A stretch of 64,000 nt of DNA from positions 1 through 64,000 of the forward strand of contig JAAYVN010000118.1 in the NCBI GenBank assembly GCA_012517155.1, in the 5' to 3' direction. Under the pieces are notes generated by a model. It saw nothing but the letters and a program-made list of their open reading frames with translations, did no database searches and was not told the origin of the DNA. Made by a program: the position numbers and the translations under genes. Positions 51,773-61,000 of the stretch are shown piece by piece (the first letter of the stretch is position 1; every line of letters begins with the position of its first letter). This DNA comes from Ignavibacteriales bacterium. GTDB lineage: Bacteria > Bacteroidota > Ignavibacteria > Ignavibacteriales > Ignavibacteriaceae.

Positions 51773-54700
51773 ATGAAAAAGAAATTGTCAGAAAAAGATA
51801 AAAAAGAACTCGAACTTTTTGGAGCTAATGCATGGTATGTAGAATCACTAATTGAAACCATGAGAGAAAATCCGGATTCGCTGCCCGAAAACTGGAAAAC
51901 TTTTTTCAAATTAGCAATATCTGGGTCAAATGAATTAAATTTGTCCCCTGTATCTGAGAAATCATTAAAATACCCTCAGCCCAAAAACAACGACATGCCG
52001 ACTCCTATATTAGGTGGTTTTGCTCGGATCGTTGAAAATATGGAAAGTAGTCTTTCTCTTCCCATTGCTCAATCCCAGCGAATTGTACCAATGAAGTTAC
52101 TGGAAGAAAACAAAATTCTTATTAATAAACATCTTGCGCGAACATCTGACATCAAAGTTTCTTTTACGCATATAATCGCTTATGCGGTAGTACAAGCATT
52201 AAAGAAACATATTAATATGAATTCTTTCTTTACTTATGTCGAAAATAAACCCATGCTAGTTAAAAGAAACTATATAAATCTTGGTTTAGCCATTGACATA
52301 CAAAAAAAAGATGGAAGTAGATCCCTGATAGTTCCAAACATAAAAAACTCGGAATTGCTCACTTTTTCAGAATTTATCAAAAAATATGATGATCTCGTAA
52401 GGCGGGGGAGAAGTGGCCAGATTGATGTTACAGAGTTTTTAGATACTACTGTTTCACTTACTAATCCTGGAACTATTGGCACTGTTAGCTCAATCCCCAG
52501 ATTAATGTTGGGGCAGGGGAGTATCATCTCAACCGGAGCTATTCAATATCCACCGGAATTCACAGGTATGTCATTTAAGACCATCTCAGATCTTGGAATT
52601 AGTAAAACTGTCTCTGTTACGAGTACATATGATCATAGAATAATACAGGGTGCTGAGTCAGGTAATTTTCTTAAAAAAATAAACGAACTTCTTTTAGGTG
52701 ATGACAATTTCTATGAAAATATCTTATCAGATCTAAAAATTCCTTCAATTCCCGTCAAATGGCAAAAAGATTTCAAGTCTAGTAATCTCCAAAATTTTCA
52801 AGACTCATCAATTCTTGATAAACAGGCTAAAGTTCTGCAACTAATAAATATGTATCGCGTTAGAGGACATTTAATTGCAGATCTCGATCCGCTGGGTGCA
52901 AACTCTGTTTTCCACCCGGAACTTGATCCTTCGTTTTACAATCTGACTCTTTGGGATTATGATAGAGAGTTTATAACTGGTAATTTTTCTGGTATTGAAA
53001 AGGCTACTCTGAGGGAAATACTGGATATGCTCCAGAAAACGTATTGCAATAAAATTGGAGTAGAGTACATGCATATTCAAAATCCCGAAGAAAAACTCTG
53101 GCTTCAACAAAAAATGGAACCTATTGGTAATAGTGTGCAGTACAACGTAGATATAAAATTAAATATATTAACTAAACTTATTGAAGCTGAAGGGTTTGAG
53201 CATTATATTCATACAAATTTTCTAGGACATAAAAGATTTTCCCTTGAAGGATCAGAAACGTTGATTTCTATTCTTGATTATTTATTCAATGTGGGAGCAC
53301 ACACAGAAACTGATGAATTTGTTCTTGGAATGGCTCATAGAGGACGTCTAAATGTTTTAGTAAACCTTATGGGAAAGTCTTATGAATCCATTTTTTCTGA
53401 ATTTGAAGATAATTATGATCCCGATTCCAGGCAAGGTTCTGGTGATGTTAAGTATCACTTGGGAGCAACAGGATCATTCAAAGCAAATAATGGTAGATTA
53501 ATCAAAGTGTCTCTTGCTCCCAATCCAAGCCATCTTGAATGGGTAAACCCGGTCGTCGAAGGTATTGTGCGTGCTAAACAAACCAGAAAAAACGATACGG
53601 ATAAAAGTAAAACAATTCCGGTCTTGATACATGGAGATTCAGCATTTGCTGGTCAGGGAGTTGTGGCTGAAACACTTAATCTTTCACAATTAAAAGGTTA
53701 CCGGACAGGGGGTACTATACATATTATCGTAAATAATCAGATTGGATTTACCACCAGACCGGAAGATTCTAGATCGTCAACTTATGCAACAGATGTTGCA
53801 AAAATGATTCAGGCACCTATAATTCACGTAAATGGTGATGACCCTGAAGCTGCATTATGGGCTACTGAACTAACATTTATGTATCGGCAAAGATTTAATA
53901 AAGATGTTGTGATTGATCTTTTTGGTTATAGACGTCACGGACACAACGAAGGAGATGAACCAGGCTTTACTCAACCTTTGCTTTACAGTAAAATAAAAAA
54001 CCATCCTTCTGTACTTGAACTGTATTCAAATAAACTTATTAAAGAAAAAATTCTCTCTGAGCCCGAGATCTTACAGCTTAGAAAAAAATATGATGCTAAA
54101 TTAACAAAAGCTCTTGAGAGAGTAAAAGCGAAGAGACAGGAATTCAAGCCTGATACACCTCTGGCTGTTCGAAAAAACCAAATCGTTTGCATTCACAATG
54201 ATGAATATGGCGTTATTGATAATAACATTCTGAATGATATCGTAAGTAGATCAACTTCAGTTCCTGAAAAATTCGCATTAAATCCAAAACTTGAAAAATT
54301 CCTTGAGAAACGAAGAGAATTTCTTAATGAAAATTCTTTTGCTGATTGGGCATTTGCAGAGTATCTGGCTTTCGCCACATTACTAAAAGAAAATATTCAT
54401 GTTAGATTAAGTGGTCAGGACAGTGTTAGGGGAACTTTTAGTCAACGCCATCTTGGACTGACTGATATCAATTCAGGTGAAATTTACGTTCCTTTGAATC
54501 ACATGTATCCAAAACAAGCCCAAATCGAAGCTTTGGATAGCTCTTTATCAGAAGCAGCAGTTCTGGGATTTGAGTATGGCTATAGTACTGCGGATCCACT
54601 TACACTCGTAATTTGGGAGGCACAGTTTGGTGATTTCGTTAACGGAGCACAGGTAATTATCGATAATTTTATTGTTTCAAGCAAGGAAAAGTGGGATGTT

Positions 54701-55372
54701 TCAAGTAATCTGGTTCTGCTTCTTCCTCATGGTTTCGAGGGGCAGGGTCCGGAGCACTCCAGTGCAAGGCTTGAAAGATTTCTTATTCTTTGTGCGCAAG
54801 AAAATATTGAAGTTTGCTATCCTACATTGCCTTCACAATACTTTCATTTATTAAGAAGGCAAGTATCAAAATCGACACTTAGACCATTAGTTATTATGAC
54901 TCCAAAGAGTATGCTTCGGCTTCCGGAAGCTAAATCTCATAAATCTGAATTCATTAACAGTAAATTCAGAGAAATTATTGATGATCACCATATTTCAAAC
55001 TCAAAGGATATTAATCGTATAATCCTTACATCTGGAAAAGTCAGTTATGATCTCTTTGCATTTAAAAAAATAAACAACATTTCTGATACCGCAATATTAA
55101 GGATAGAACAATTCTATCCAATAAATGTAGATTATCTGAAAGAAATTATATCTAAATATTCGAATGCGAAGGAGATAGTTTGGGTTCAAGAGGAACCACA
55201 AAACATGGGGGCATGGAATTTCATTAAGGATTTTATATCGCGAAGCAAAAAAAACAATCAAACTATTAAATATGCAGGTAGATCTGCTAGTGCTAGTCCG
55301 GCAGTAGGATCATATAAAAAATCTGTACATCAGCAGGAAATGTTAATTGCTGAAGCTTTTGCAAAAAAGTGA
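51773..55372 (+). CDS. kgd: 2-oxoglutarate dehydrogenase, fused E2-E1 (Kgd/OdhA type)
   Basis: 1199 residues. Residues 1-40 carry the E1 N-terminal helix (G-A-N-A-W-Y-V-E-S). Residues about 100-325 are an acyltransferase (E2) catalytic domain with I-V-P-M-K-L-L-E-E-N, S-F-T-H-I-I-A-Y and the active-site D-H-R-I-I-Q-G-A-E-S-G. From about 359 (R-V-R-G-H-L-I-A-D-L-D-P-L-G) follows a complete thiamine E1: H-R-G-R-L-N-V-L near 522, G-D-S-A-F-A-G-Q-G near 620, G-D-D-P-E-A near 688. There is no lipoyl domain. This matches actinobacterial Kgd/OdhA (about 1230 residues). A separate lipoyl E2 and E3 would be needed and are not in the window. Confidence 0.94.
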   Translation: MKKKLSEKDKKELELFGANAWYVESLIETMRENPDSLPENWKTFFKLAISGSNELNLSPVSEKSLKYPQPKNNDMPTPILGGFARIVENMESSLSLPIAQSQRIVPMKLLEENKILINKHLARTSDIKVSFTHIIAYAVVQALKKHINMNSFFTYVENKPMLVKRNYINLGLAIDIQKKDGSRSLIVPNIKNSELLTFSEFIKKYDDLVRRGRSGQIDVTEFLDTTVSLTNPGTIGTVSSIPRLMLGQGSIISTGAIQYPPEFTGMSFKTISDLGISKTVSVTSTYDHRIIQGAESGNFLKKINELLLGDDNFYENILSDLKIPSIPVKWQKDFKSSNLQNFQDSSILDKQAKVLQLINMYRVRGHLIADLDPLGANSVFHPELDPSFYNLTLWDYDREFITGNFSGIEKATLREILDMLQKTYCNKIGVEYMHIQNPEEKLWLQQKMEPIGNSVQYNVDIKLNILTKLIEAEGFEHYIHTNFLGHKRFSLEGSETLISILDYLFNVGAHTETDEFVLGMAHRGRLNVLVNLMGKSYESIFSEFEDNYDPDSRQGSGDVKYHLGATGSFKANNGRLIKVSLAPNPSHLEWVNPVVEGIVRAKQTRKNDTDKSKTIPVLIHGDSAFAGQGVVAETLNLSQLKGYRTGGTIHIIVNNQIGFTTRPEDSRSSTYATDVAKMIQAPIIHVNGDDPEAALWATELTFMYRQRFNKDVVIDLFGYRRHGHNEGDEPGFTQPLLYSKIKNHPSVLELYSNKLIKEKILSEPEILQLRKKYDAKLTKALERVKAKRQEFKPDTPLAVRKNQIVCIHNDEYGVIDNNILNDIVSRSTSVPEKFALNPKLEKFLEKRREFLNENSFADWAFAEYLAFATLLKENIHVRLSGQDSVRGTFSQRHLGLTDINSGEIYVPLNHMYPKQAQIEALDSSLSEAAVLGFEYGYSTADPLTLVIWEAQFGDFVNGAQVIIDNFIVSSKEKWDVSSNLVLLLPHGFEGQGPEHSSARLERFLILCAQENIEVCYPTLPSQYFHLLRRQVSKSTLRPLVIMTPKSMLRLPEAKSHKSEFINSKFREIIDDHHISNSKDINRIILTSGKVSYDLFAFKKINNISDTAILRIEQFYPINVDYLKEIISKYSNAKEIVWVQEEPQNMGAWNFIKDFISRSKKNNQTIKYAGRSASASPAVGSYKKSVHQQEMLIAEAFAKK

Positions 55373-55393
55373 AATAATTAGTATCGGATAATG

Positions 55394-55423
55394 GGTATTA
55401 TGTAAACATATGAACACAATACC
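55394..55423. terminator. Possible shared stem-loop between convergent genes
   Basis: GGTATTATG (55394-55402) pairs with CACAATACC (55415-55423) with one mismatch across a 12-nt loop, exactly between the kgd stop and the end of the minus-strand operon. T-runs are weak on both sides, so this is tentative. Confidence 0.35.
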
Positions 55424-55639
55424 TTATATTCCCCTTGATAGTATTAATATCACAATTACTACTATAATTAATAGAATCAGGTTCTTGTAAATTGTGTTTC
55501 TTGGTTTTATCCTATTTCTTTCAAAACCAATACGGATTTTTCTTTTCCTCTTTTCTTCTTCATCCTTTAAAGGATCGTAAAACCTGGGAGTAAATTCAAA
55601 ATTCCTGTGTTTAGGTTTTTTCATGAACATTTTATCCAC
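55424..55639 (-). CDS. Small tail-anchored basic protein, unknown
   Basis: Up to 71 residues: a basic, polar N-terminal part (R-F-Y-D-P-L-K-D-E-E-E-K-R-K-R-K) and one C-terminal membrane helix (I-Y-K-N-L-I-L-L-I-I-V-V-I-V-I-L-I-L). It is probably a tail-anchored cytoplasmic-membrane protein. The start is unclear: GTG at 55639, ATG at 55630 (GAGAG 8 nt upstream) or ATG at 55624. It begins 3 nt after the lipid kinase stop and is last in the operon. I do not recognise a family. Confidence 0.65.
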   Translation of the reverse strand: MDKMFMKKPKHRNFEFTPRFYDPLKDEEEKRKRKIRIGFERNRIKPRNTIYKNLILLIIVVIVILILSRGI

Positions 55640-55642
55640 TCT

Positions 55643-56542
55643 CTATACTTTTATTTTTAATGCGTTTTTTAACACTCTTATCTCAACTTTAATCCCATTC
55701 ATACTTATCACTTCTCCATCAGTATGAATATAATTCCCTGGATCTAATTGTATTGAACAACTTTCAAACTTAGAATAATTTACTATTTTCATCTTAGTGT
55801 GTTTACCAAATATTGCAATCGGAAGATAAAACAATATTTTTAATCTGTTTAAGTAATTAATTATGCTCAAATCCAATTTCCCATCATCAACTTGTGCAAA
55901 TGGCAGCAATTTAAACCCTCCACCAGAAGTTTTACCATTTCCTATTGATACCATCATTGAATCTAACCTGATTGATCGTCCGTCAATATGACCACTAAGT
56001 CTTGAGTTTGAATAATTTCTTAATGCACTAAAGGCAGAAGATAAATATAACAGAAATCCTTTTAATTTTGTGTTTTTATTGCTAAAGTGAGCTGCTAATG
56101 CATCAAATCCTATACCACAGCTACTGCAGAATATCTGTCTGATACTTCTGTTTTCATCGTCGGTTAATACAATCTCTCCCAAATCTATACTCCGGTATTC
56201 ATCATCCTGGATTCTCTTAATTAATTCTTCAATATTGTTATTAATATTTAGTTCTCTTGATAAATCGTTTCCTGACCCAATTGGGAATATATCTATAATT
56301 GGTGAAGAATAAGGCCCTAATCCATTAACTACTTCATTTATGGTACCATCTCCTCCACATATAATTAGCTTGACCAAATCCCCTTTCAATGATTCTGCTA
56401 TTTTTCCCCCTTCTCCTTTTGATTCTGTAAAATGAATAAAAGCATCAGGATATTCCGTGTTTAATCGATCTATTAATAAAGATATCTTTCGGATACTCTG
56501 ATTCTTACCGGCTATTGGATTAATTATAAAATGTATATCCAT
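55643..56542 (-). CDS. Diacylglycerol kinase-family lipid kinase
   Basis: 299 residues of the DagK/YegS/BmrU family. Seen: I-I-N-P-I-A-G-K-N near the N-terminus, C-G-G-D-G-T-I-N-E-V-V-N-G (nucleotide site), P-I-G-S-G-N-D-L-S-R and a C-terminal domain with G-G-G-F-K-L-L-P-F-A and D-G-K-L-D-L-S-I. It phosphorylates diacylglycerol or a related lipid. Position two genes after pgsA fits phospholipid metabolism. Exact substrate not determinable. Confidence 0.92.
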   Translation of the reverse strand: MDIHFIINPIAGKNQSIRKISLLIDRLNTEYPDAFIHFTESKGEGGKIAESLKGDLVKLIICGGDGTINEVVNGLGPYSSPIIDIFPIGSGNDLSRELNINNNIEELIKRIQDDEYRSIDLGEIVLTDDENRSIRQIFCSSCGIGFDALAAHFSNKNTKLKGFLLYLSSAFSALRNYSNSRLSGHIDGRSIRLDSMMVSIGNGKTSGGGFKLLPFAQVDDGKLDLSIINYLNRLKILFYLPIAIFGKHTKMKIVNYSKFESCSIQLDPGNYIHTDGEVISMNGIKVEIRVLKNALKIKV

Positions 56543-56576
56543 AAATATTTATATTATAATAAGTTATATCTTAATA

Positions 56577-57515
56577 TTAACATAATACATTAACATATGT
56601 AACTGGATCAAAATTCTGCAAATCTGTTATTCCTTCCCCTACGCCTATATATCGAACAGGAATTTTAAGTTTTTTAATAATCTGAAATACAACGCCACCC
56701 TTTGCTGTTCCATCAAGTTTTGTTATTATTAATCCGGTAATTTTAGTAGTCTTCATAAATTCTTGTGCTTGTATCAACGCATTTTGTCCTGTTGCTCCGT
56801 CAAGTACAAGAAAAATTTCATCGGGAGCATGAGGAATCAACTTTGAAATAACTCTTTTAATTTTACTCAGTTCTTCCATCAAATTTGATTTATTATGCAG
56901 TCTTCCTGCGGTATCAATTATGGCAATATCATGCTTCTGGCTTATTGCCTTTGAAACTGTTTCATAAGCAACTGCGGAAGGATCACTTCCCTTTTCTTTC
57001 GAAACAATTTCTACATTGGCTCTATCTGCCCAAATAGTCAATTGTTCATTTGCTGCAGCTCTGAATGTGTCAGCTGCTCCAATAATTACCGATAATCCGC
57101 TTTGTCTGAAATTATAAGCTAGTTTTCCAACTGTTGTGGTTTTCCCGACTCCATTTACCCCAACAATCAATATTACAAATGGTTTATTGGATTCTATATC
57201 TGGTGTATAGTCGAAACTTTCTAAATTATTCACACTGAGATTACTTACTAGTGCTTTCTTAAGAATTTCTATCATCCTTTCTGTCGATCTGTCCTCCTCC
57301 TTTTTCATTCGTGTTTTTAGATCTTCAATAACTAATTCTGTCATCTCTACTCCCAAATCGGCAGAAATTAAAACTTCTTCTATTCTGTCTATGAATGTTT
57401 CATCTATTATTGCCTTCCCTGAGAAAGTTTCAGATATTTTATTGACTATTTTTTCTCGGGTTTTGTTAAGTCCCGTTTTTAATTTGTCGATGTTAATATT
57501 CTTAAATAATTTCAT
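56577..57515 (-). CDS. ftsY: Signal recognition particle receptor FtsY
   Basis: 312 residues with N and G domains: G-V-N-G-V-G-K-T-T-T-V-G-K-L-A (G1), A-A-D-T-F-R-A-A-A (G2), D-T-A-G-R-L-H-N (G3), T-K-L-D-G-T-A-K-G-G (G4) and G-V-G-E (G5). The acidic A domain of E. coli FtsY is absent, as in many bacteria. It brings ribosome-SRP complexes to the membrane. It overlaps pgsA by 14 nt. Confidence 0.96.
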   Translation of the reverse strand: MKLFKNINIDKLKTGLNKTREKIVNKISETFSGKAIIDETFIDRIEEVLISADLGVEMTELVIEDLKTRMKKEEDRSTERMIEILKKALVSNLSVNNLESFDYTPDIESNKPFVILIVGVNGVGKTTTVGKLAYNFRQSGLSVIIGAADTFRAAANEQLTIWADRANVEIVSKEKGSDPSAVAYETVSKAISQKHDIAIIDTAGRLHNKSNLMEELSKIKRVISKLIPHAPDEIFLVLDGATGQNALIQAQEFMKTTKITGLIITKLDGTAKGGVVFQIIKKLKIPVRYIGVGEGITDLQNFDPVTYVNVLC

Positions 57516-58062
57516 GTTTTCCTTTTAAGATTTCTATCGCTCTTATTCCATAAGCAACTAATGATATTACTATCATTCCCATCGTAAGTAGATATACAGT
57601 TTGAAAGTATAGGTTTTCTTGACTAACTTTGAGGGTTATCAGTACCAATACCAGAGCTATAAAAGTTACTGTCACTTTACCTAACATGTTCGATGGGATA
57701 ACTTTCTTAACTTTTGCCGACACATATATACCCCCTAGAAATATCAGAATATCTCTGCCAATTATCATGTAAAAGAAAAGCGGTGATATGAAACCGATTA
57801 AATATAGCTTGAACGTAATTGACGCTACACATATTTTATCTGCCAATGGATCCAGTATTTTTCCCATCTCACTGATTTGGTTAAACTTTCGGGCGAAATA
57901 TCCATCCAGAAAATCAGAAATAATTGCTAATAATACAATTAGCATTAAAAACAATGGACTGTCCCCTTCTTTTATGCCATCTAATAAAAACCAGAAAGGA
58001 ATGGCTAAGAAAAGTCTGATTAAACTTAATAAATTTGAAATTGTATAAAATGAATTTTTCAT
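57502..58062 (-). CDS. pgsA: CDP-diacylglycerol-glycerol-3-phosphate 3-phosphatidyltransferase
   Basis: 186 residues, about five membrane helices. The CDP-alcohol phosphatidyltransferase signature D-x2-D-G-x2-A-R-x8-G-x3-D-x3-D is complete (D-F-L-D-G-Y-F-A-R-K ... G-K-I-L-D-P-L-A-D-K). The enzyme makes phosphatidylglycerol-phosphate. PgsA rather than cardiolipin or PS synthase is inferred from length and the N-terminal N-L-L-S-L-I-R. It overlaps the upstream subtilase stop by 4 nt. Confidence 0.9.
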   Translation of the reverse strand: MKNSFYTISNLLSLIRLFLAIPFWFLLDGIKEGDSPLFLMLIVLLAIISDFLDGYFARKFNQISEMGKILDPLADKICVASITFKLYLIGFISPLFFYMIIGRDILIFLGGIYVSAKVKKVIPSNMLGKVTVTFIALVLVLITLKVSQENLYFQTVYLLTMGMIVISLVAYGIRAIEILKGKHEII

Positions 58063-61000
58063 TTAACTACTGCAATTTTACCTATTCTGCTTTCAATTTC
58101 ATTATTTTTCTCATCTCGCATTACCATCCTATAGATATATATCCCGGAATCTATTTCTTCACCTGTTTCATCCCTGAGATTCCATGTATAACCACCATTT
58201 CCGTCTTTTTCACTCAGGTCAATTACTTTATTACCGGTTAATGACCAAATTGAGATTTCAACAAATCGTGGTAAATTGGCGAAAGTTAGCCCGTTTCCTC
58301 CGGAGATTCTTGCTGGACTTGGATAAAAATATACATCCGTTAGATTGGAAGCAGTTCCGATCAATACTAGTACACTACCGGAATTCTCCCTTATTTTATG
58401 TGAACCACTTTCAACACTCGAAAATATATTCTTTAATTTTAATCGGTATTCAATACCTACGGACCCAACTGGCTTTCCCTCTGATAGATCAAGAAGAATC
58501 TTAGCTGGATTATCCGATGTTGTTCTTATACTACTGATTGTATTTGTGGGAGTGAATTCATAATTGCCTACATTTTCAACTGATGTGGCATCCACCGGTT
58601 TATTAAAAATAATTTCTATTAATTTGGGATTAACAATCTTAAAAGATTCAACAAAAAACTCTTCTGAAGAGGAAACCGATGAATAATCAAAATAAAGTGA
58701 ATCCTTTTTTACCGGTGAATTATATGCGTCAAACAACTCCCTTATGTAAAATACATATTTTCCGTTTGAAGGAGTTTCTTTAAAAGTAATTAAATAAGAG
58801 AACTGATTATTCGGAGTTATTGAATTGATTTCGACATACATATTTGTAATTCTATTCTTAATCAAAAAACACTCAAGATTTAATAGAGTAGTATTTATTG
58901 GAGCATCGAAATATGCAATCAGGGAATTATTATCATTCACATAAATCTGCTTCAGTTTTGCTGGTGTGTGATGAAACACAGTAGCAGTATTACTAAAATC
59001 GGAGTATCTGACTTCATTCAATATATTGTACGATTGTACCTGGTAGTAATAAGTAGTATTTAATGAAACACCATTATCAACATAATACATATTTTCGACA
59101 CTATCAATCTTTTCATAATTGAGTGAATCAATTCCTCTGTATATAATAAAAGAATTCTGATTACCTACCCATTCAAGTCTTACGCTTAAAGAATCAATGC
59201 TGAATCCCGCAACATTATTAGGAGCTTGCGGTTTATCCAGTGCAGTAAATTCATAGAACCAGACTCCATCAGTTTTAGGAAGTGCAATTTCCTTAACTCC
59301 GTTCTTATTAAGATCAGTAACTAATATACCGTCCGAATTCACTCCTTCATCGTAGAAAACTAACTGCTGTTTATTCCCTTTCATTTTCAAAATATACGAA
59401 TATGGGAACATAAAAAGAATCAATTCATCTTTGTTATCATTGTCAATATCTGCAAATTTAATCCCGTTATCTGCTTGTTGAAAAGCACCTTGAAATTCGG
59501 ATGCTGGATCAATAAAAGCCCTTGTTGTTAAATCAAAATTTGAATCAAATACAACAAGCAAATGATAACTGGCTATGTCTATCTCTGGGATTGAGTGAAG
59601 TAGCACTGCAATTTCTTTTTTACCGTCTCCGGTAAAATCTCCTGCTGTAATATATGCTGACGAAGAATAGAATCCGGTATTCAGTTCAATATAAGGAGTG
59701 AATTGATTATTAGGAAGAATCTTAAAACTAAAAACATCTCCGTCCGTATCCACTAACCATAATTCATTTATTCCATCACTGTCAATATCGGTTACAATCC
59801 CATTCGGTGAATCAAAATAATTCCCACCAAAACCTTTTTTTGTGAAATTCTTTAACACTGCTGTTTGTGTTAAACTCAAATCACTATTCGCTCTGTATAT
59901 TGTAAGCGTAGTGTCACTTGATACCGTCACAATTTCAGTTTTTCCATCCTTATCAATGTCCTTAGCCATTACAGGCCAGAACATTGAGTCTTCTTTCTTG
60001 AATTTTTGACTTAGTTTTGATGAGTTATTTGCGTCCTGTTCAAGTATATAACCATAATAAAACCAATAACTTAGTAAATCTTTCTTTCCGTTATTATTAA
60101 AATCACCATAATCTTTCGGAATTTTCTCGCTTAACGTATCAAGCAAAATGAATGAATTATTTTGATATTTATAATGCTTTGTAACTTTGCTGTTTGTGTT
60201 CTCCCTGATCAGGATCTCATCGTTGAATTCTGAAGTAAAATTAACCGGTTGATCAAAAATAATTCCCGAAGGAAGAGAAAATGGCATTTTTGTTTTGGGT
60301 ATCTGGTAAAATGTTTCCTCAGTAGCAATTACAAAATTAGCACCCGAAGAGTCTCTTAAAATTGTTTTAAAACCTGCTAAATTTTCAGCCTCGAAATAAA
60401 CCACATAACTAGTATTAGCCTTTGCATAAAATTTCGGAATGAAGCCGTAGTGGAGTTTTTTTACAAATTGATTGTTTGTTGTAAATCCATCAAGTGTTAC
60501 ATATCTGAAATCTGGCTCCCATGTGGTTTTATAATACATCCTAACTATAGAATTAGTACTTGTATATACAGCAGCTAAAATGTTCGGTTTTTCACCGTAA
60601 TAAGCCGGAACCAGAGAAATAAGCTCAACTGTGGGACTCGTCCGGATAATATGAAAACAAATCCGTTCCTCAAGAGTGCGACCATTTACTTGCGTTACCA
60701 CTATCCTGAGAGTATAAACTGTATCTTTTACATAGGAGTAGTAATCCTTTATACTTAGATTAAATATTTTGGAATTTGATACTTGATATTTAGCGTTGAA
60801 TATTAAATTTTTCCATGACTTTGGGTTTAGTCCCTCCCCTATCTCGAGATCATATTTCTCAAAATATGGCGACAGAACTGAAGCTATTATTGAAATCGTA
60901 TCCTGATTTGTTGCGAAATCCATTGTAGGATAATGAAACTTTACTACTGATGGGGCTAGCACTGTTAGAGCTCTGTTTAAATTAAGCCTTCCCGCTCCGC

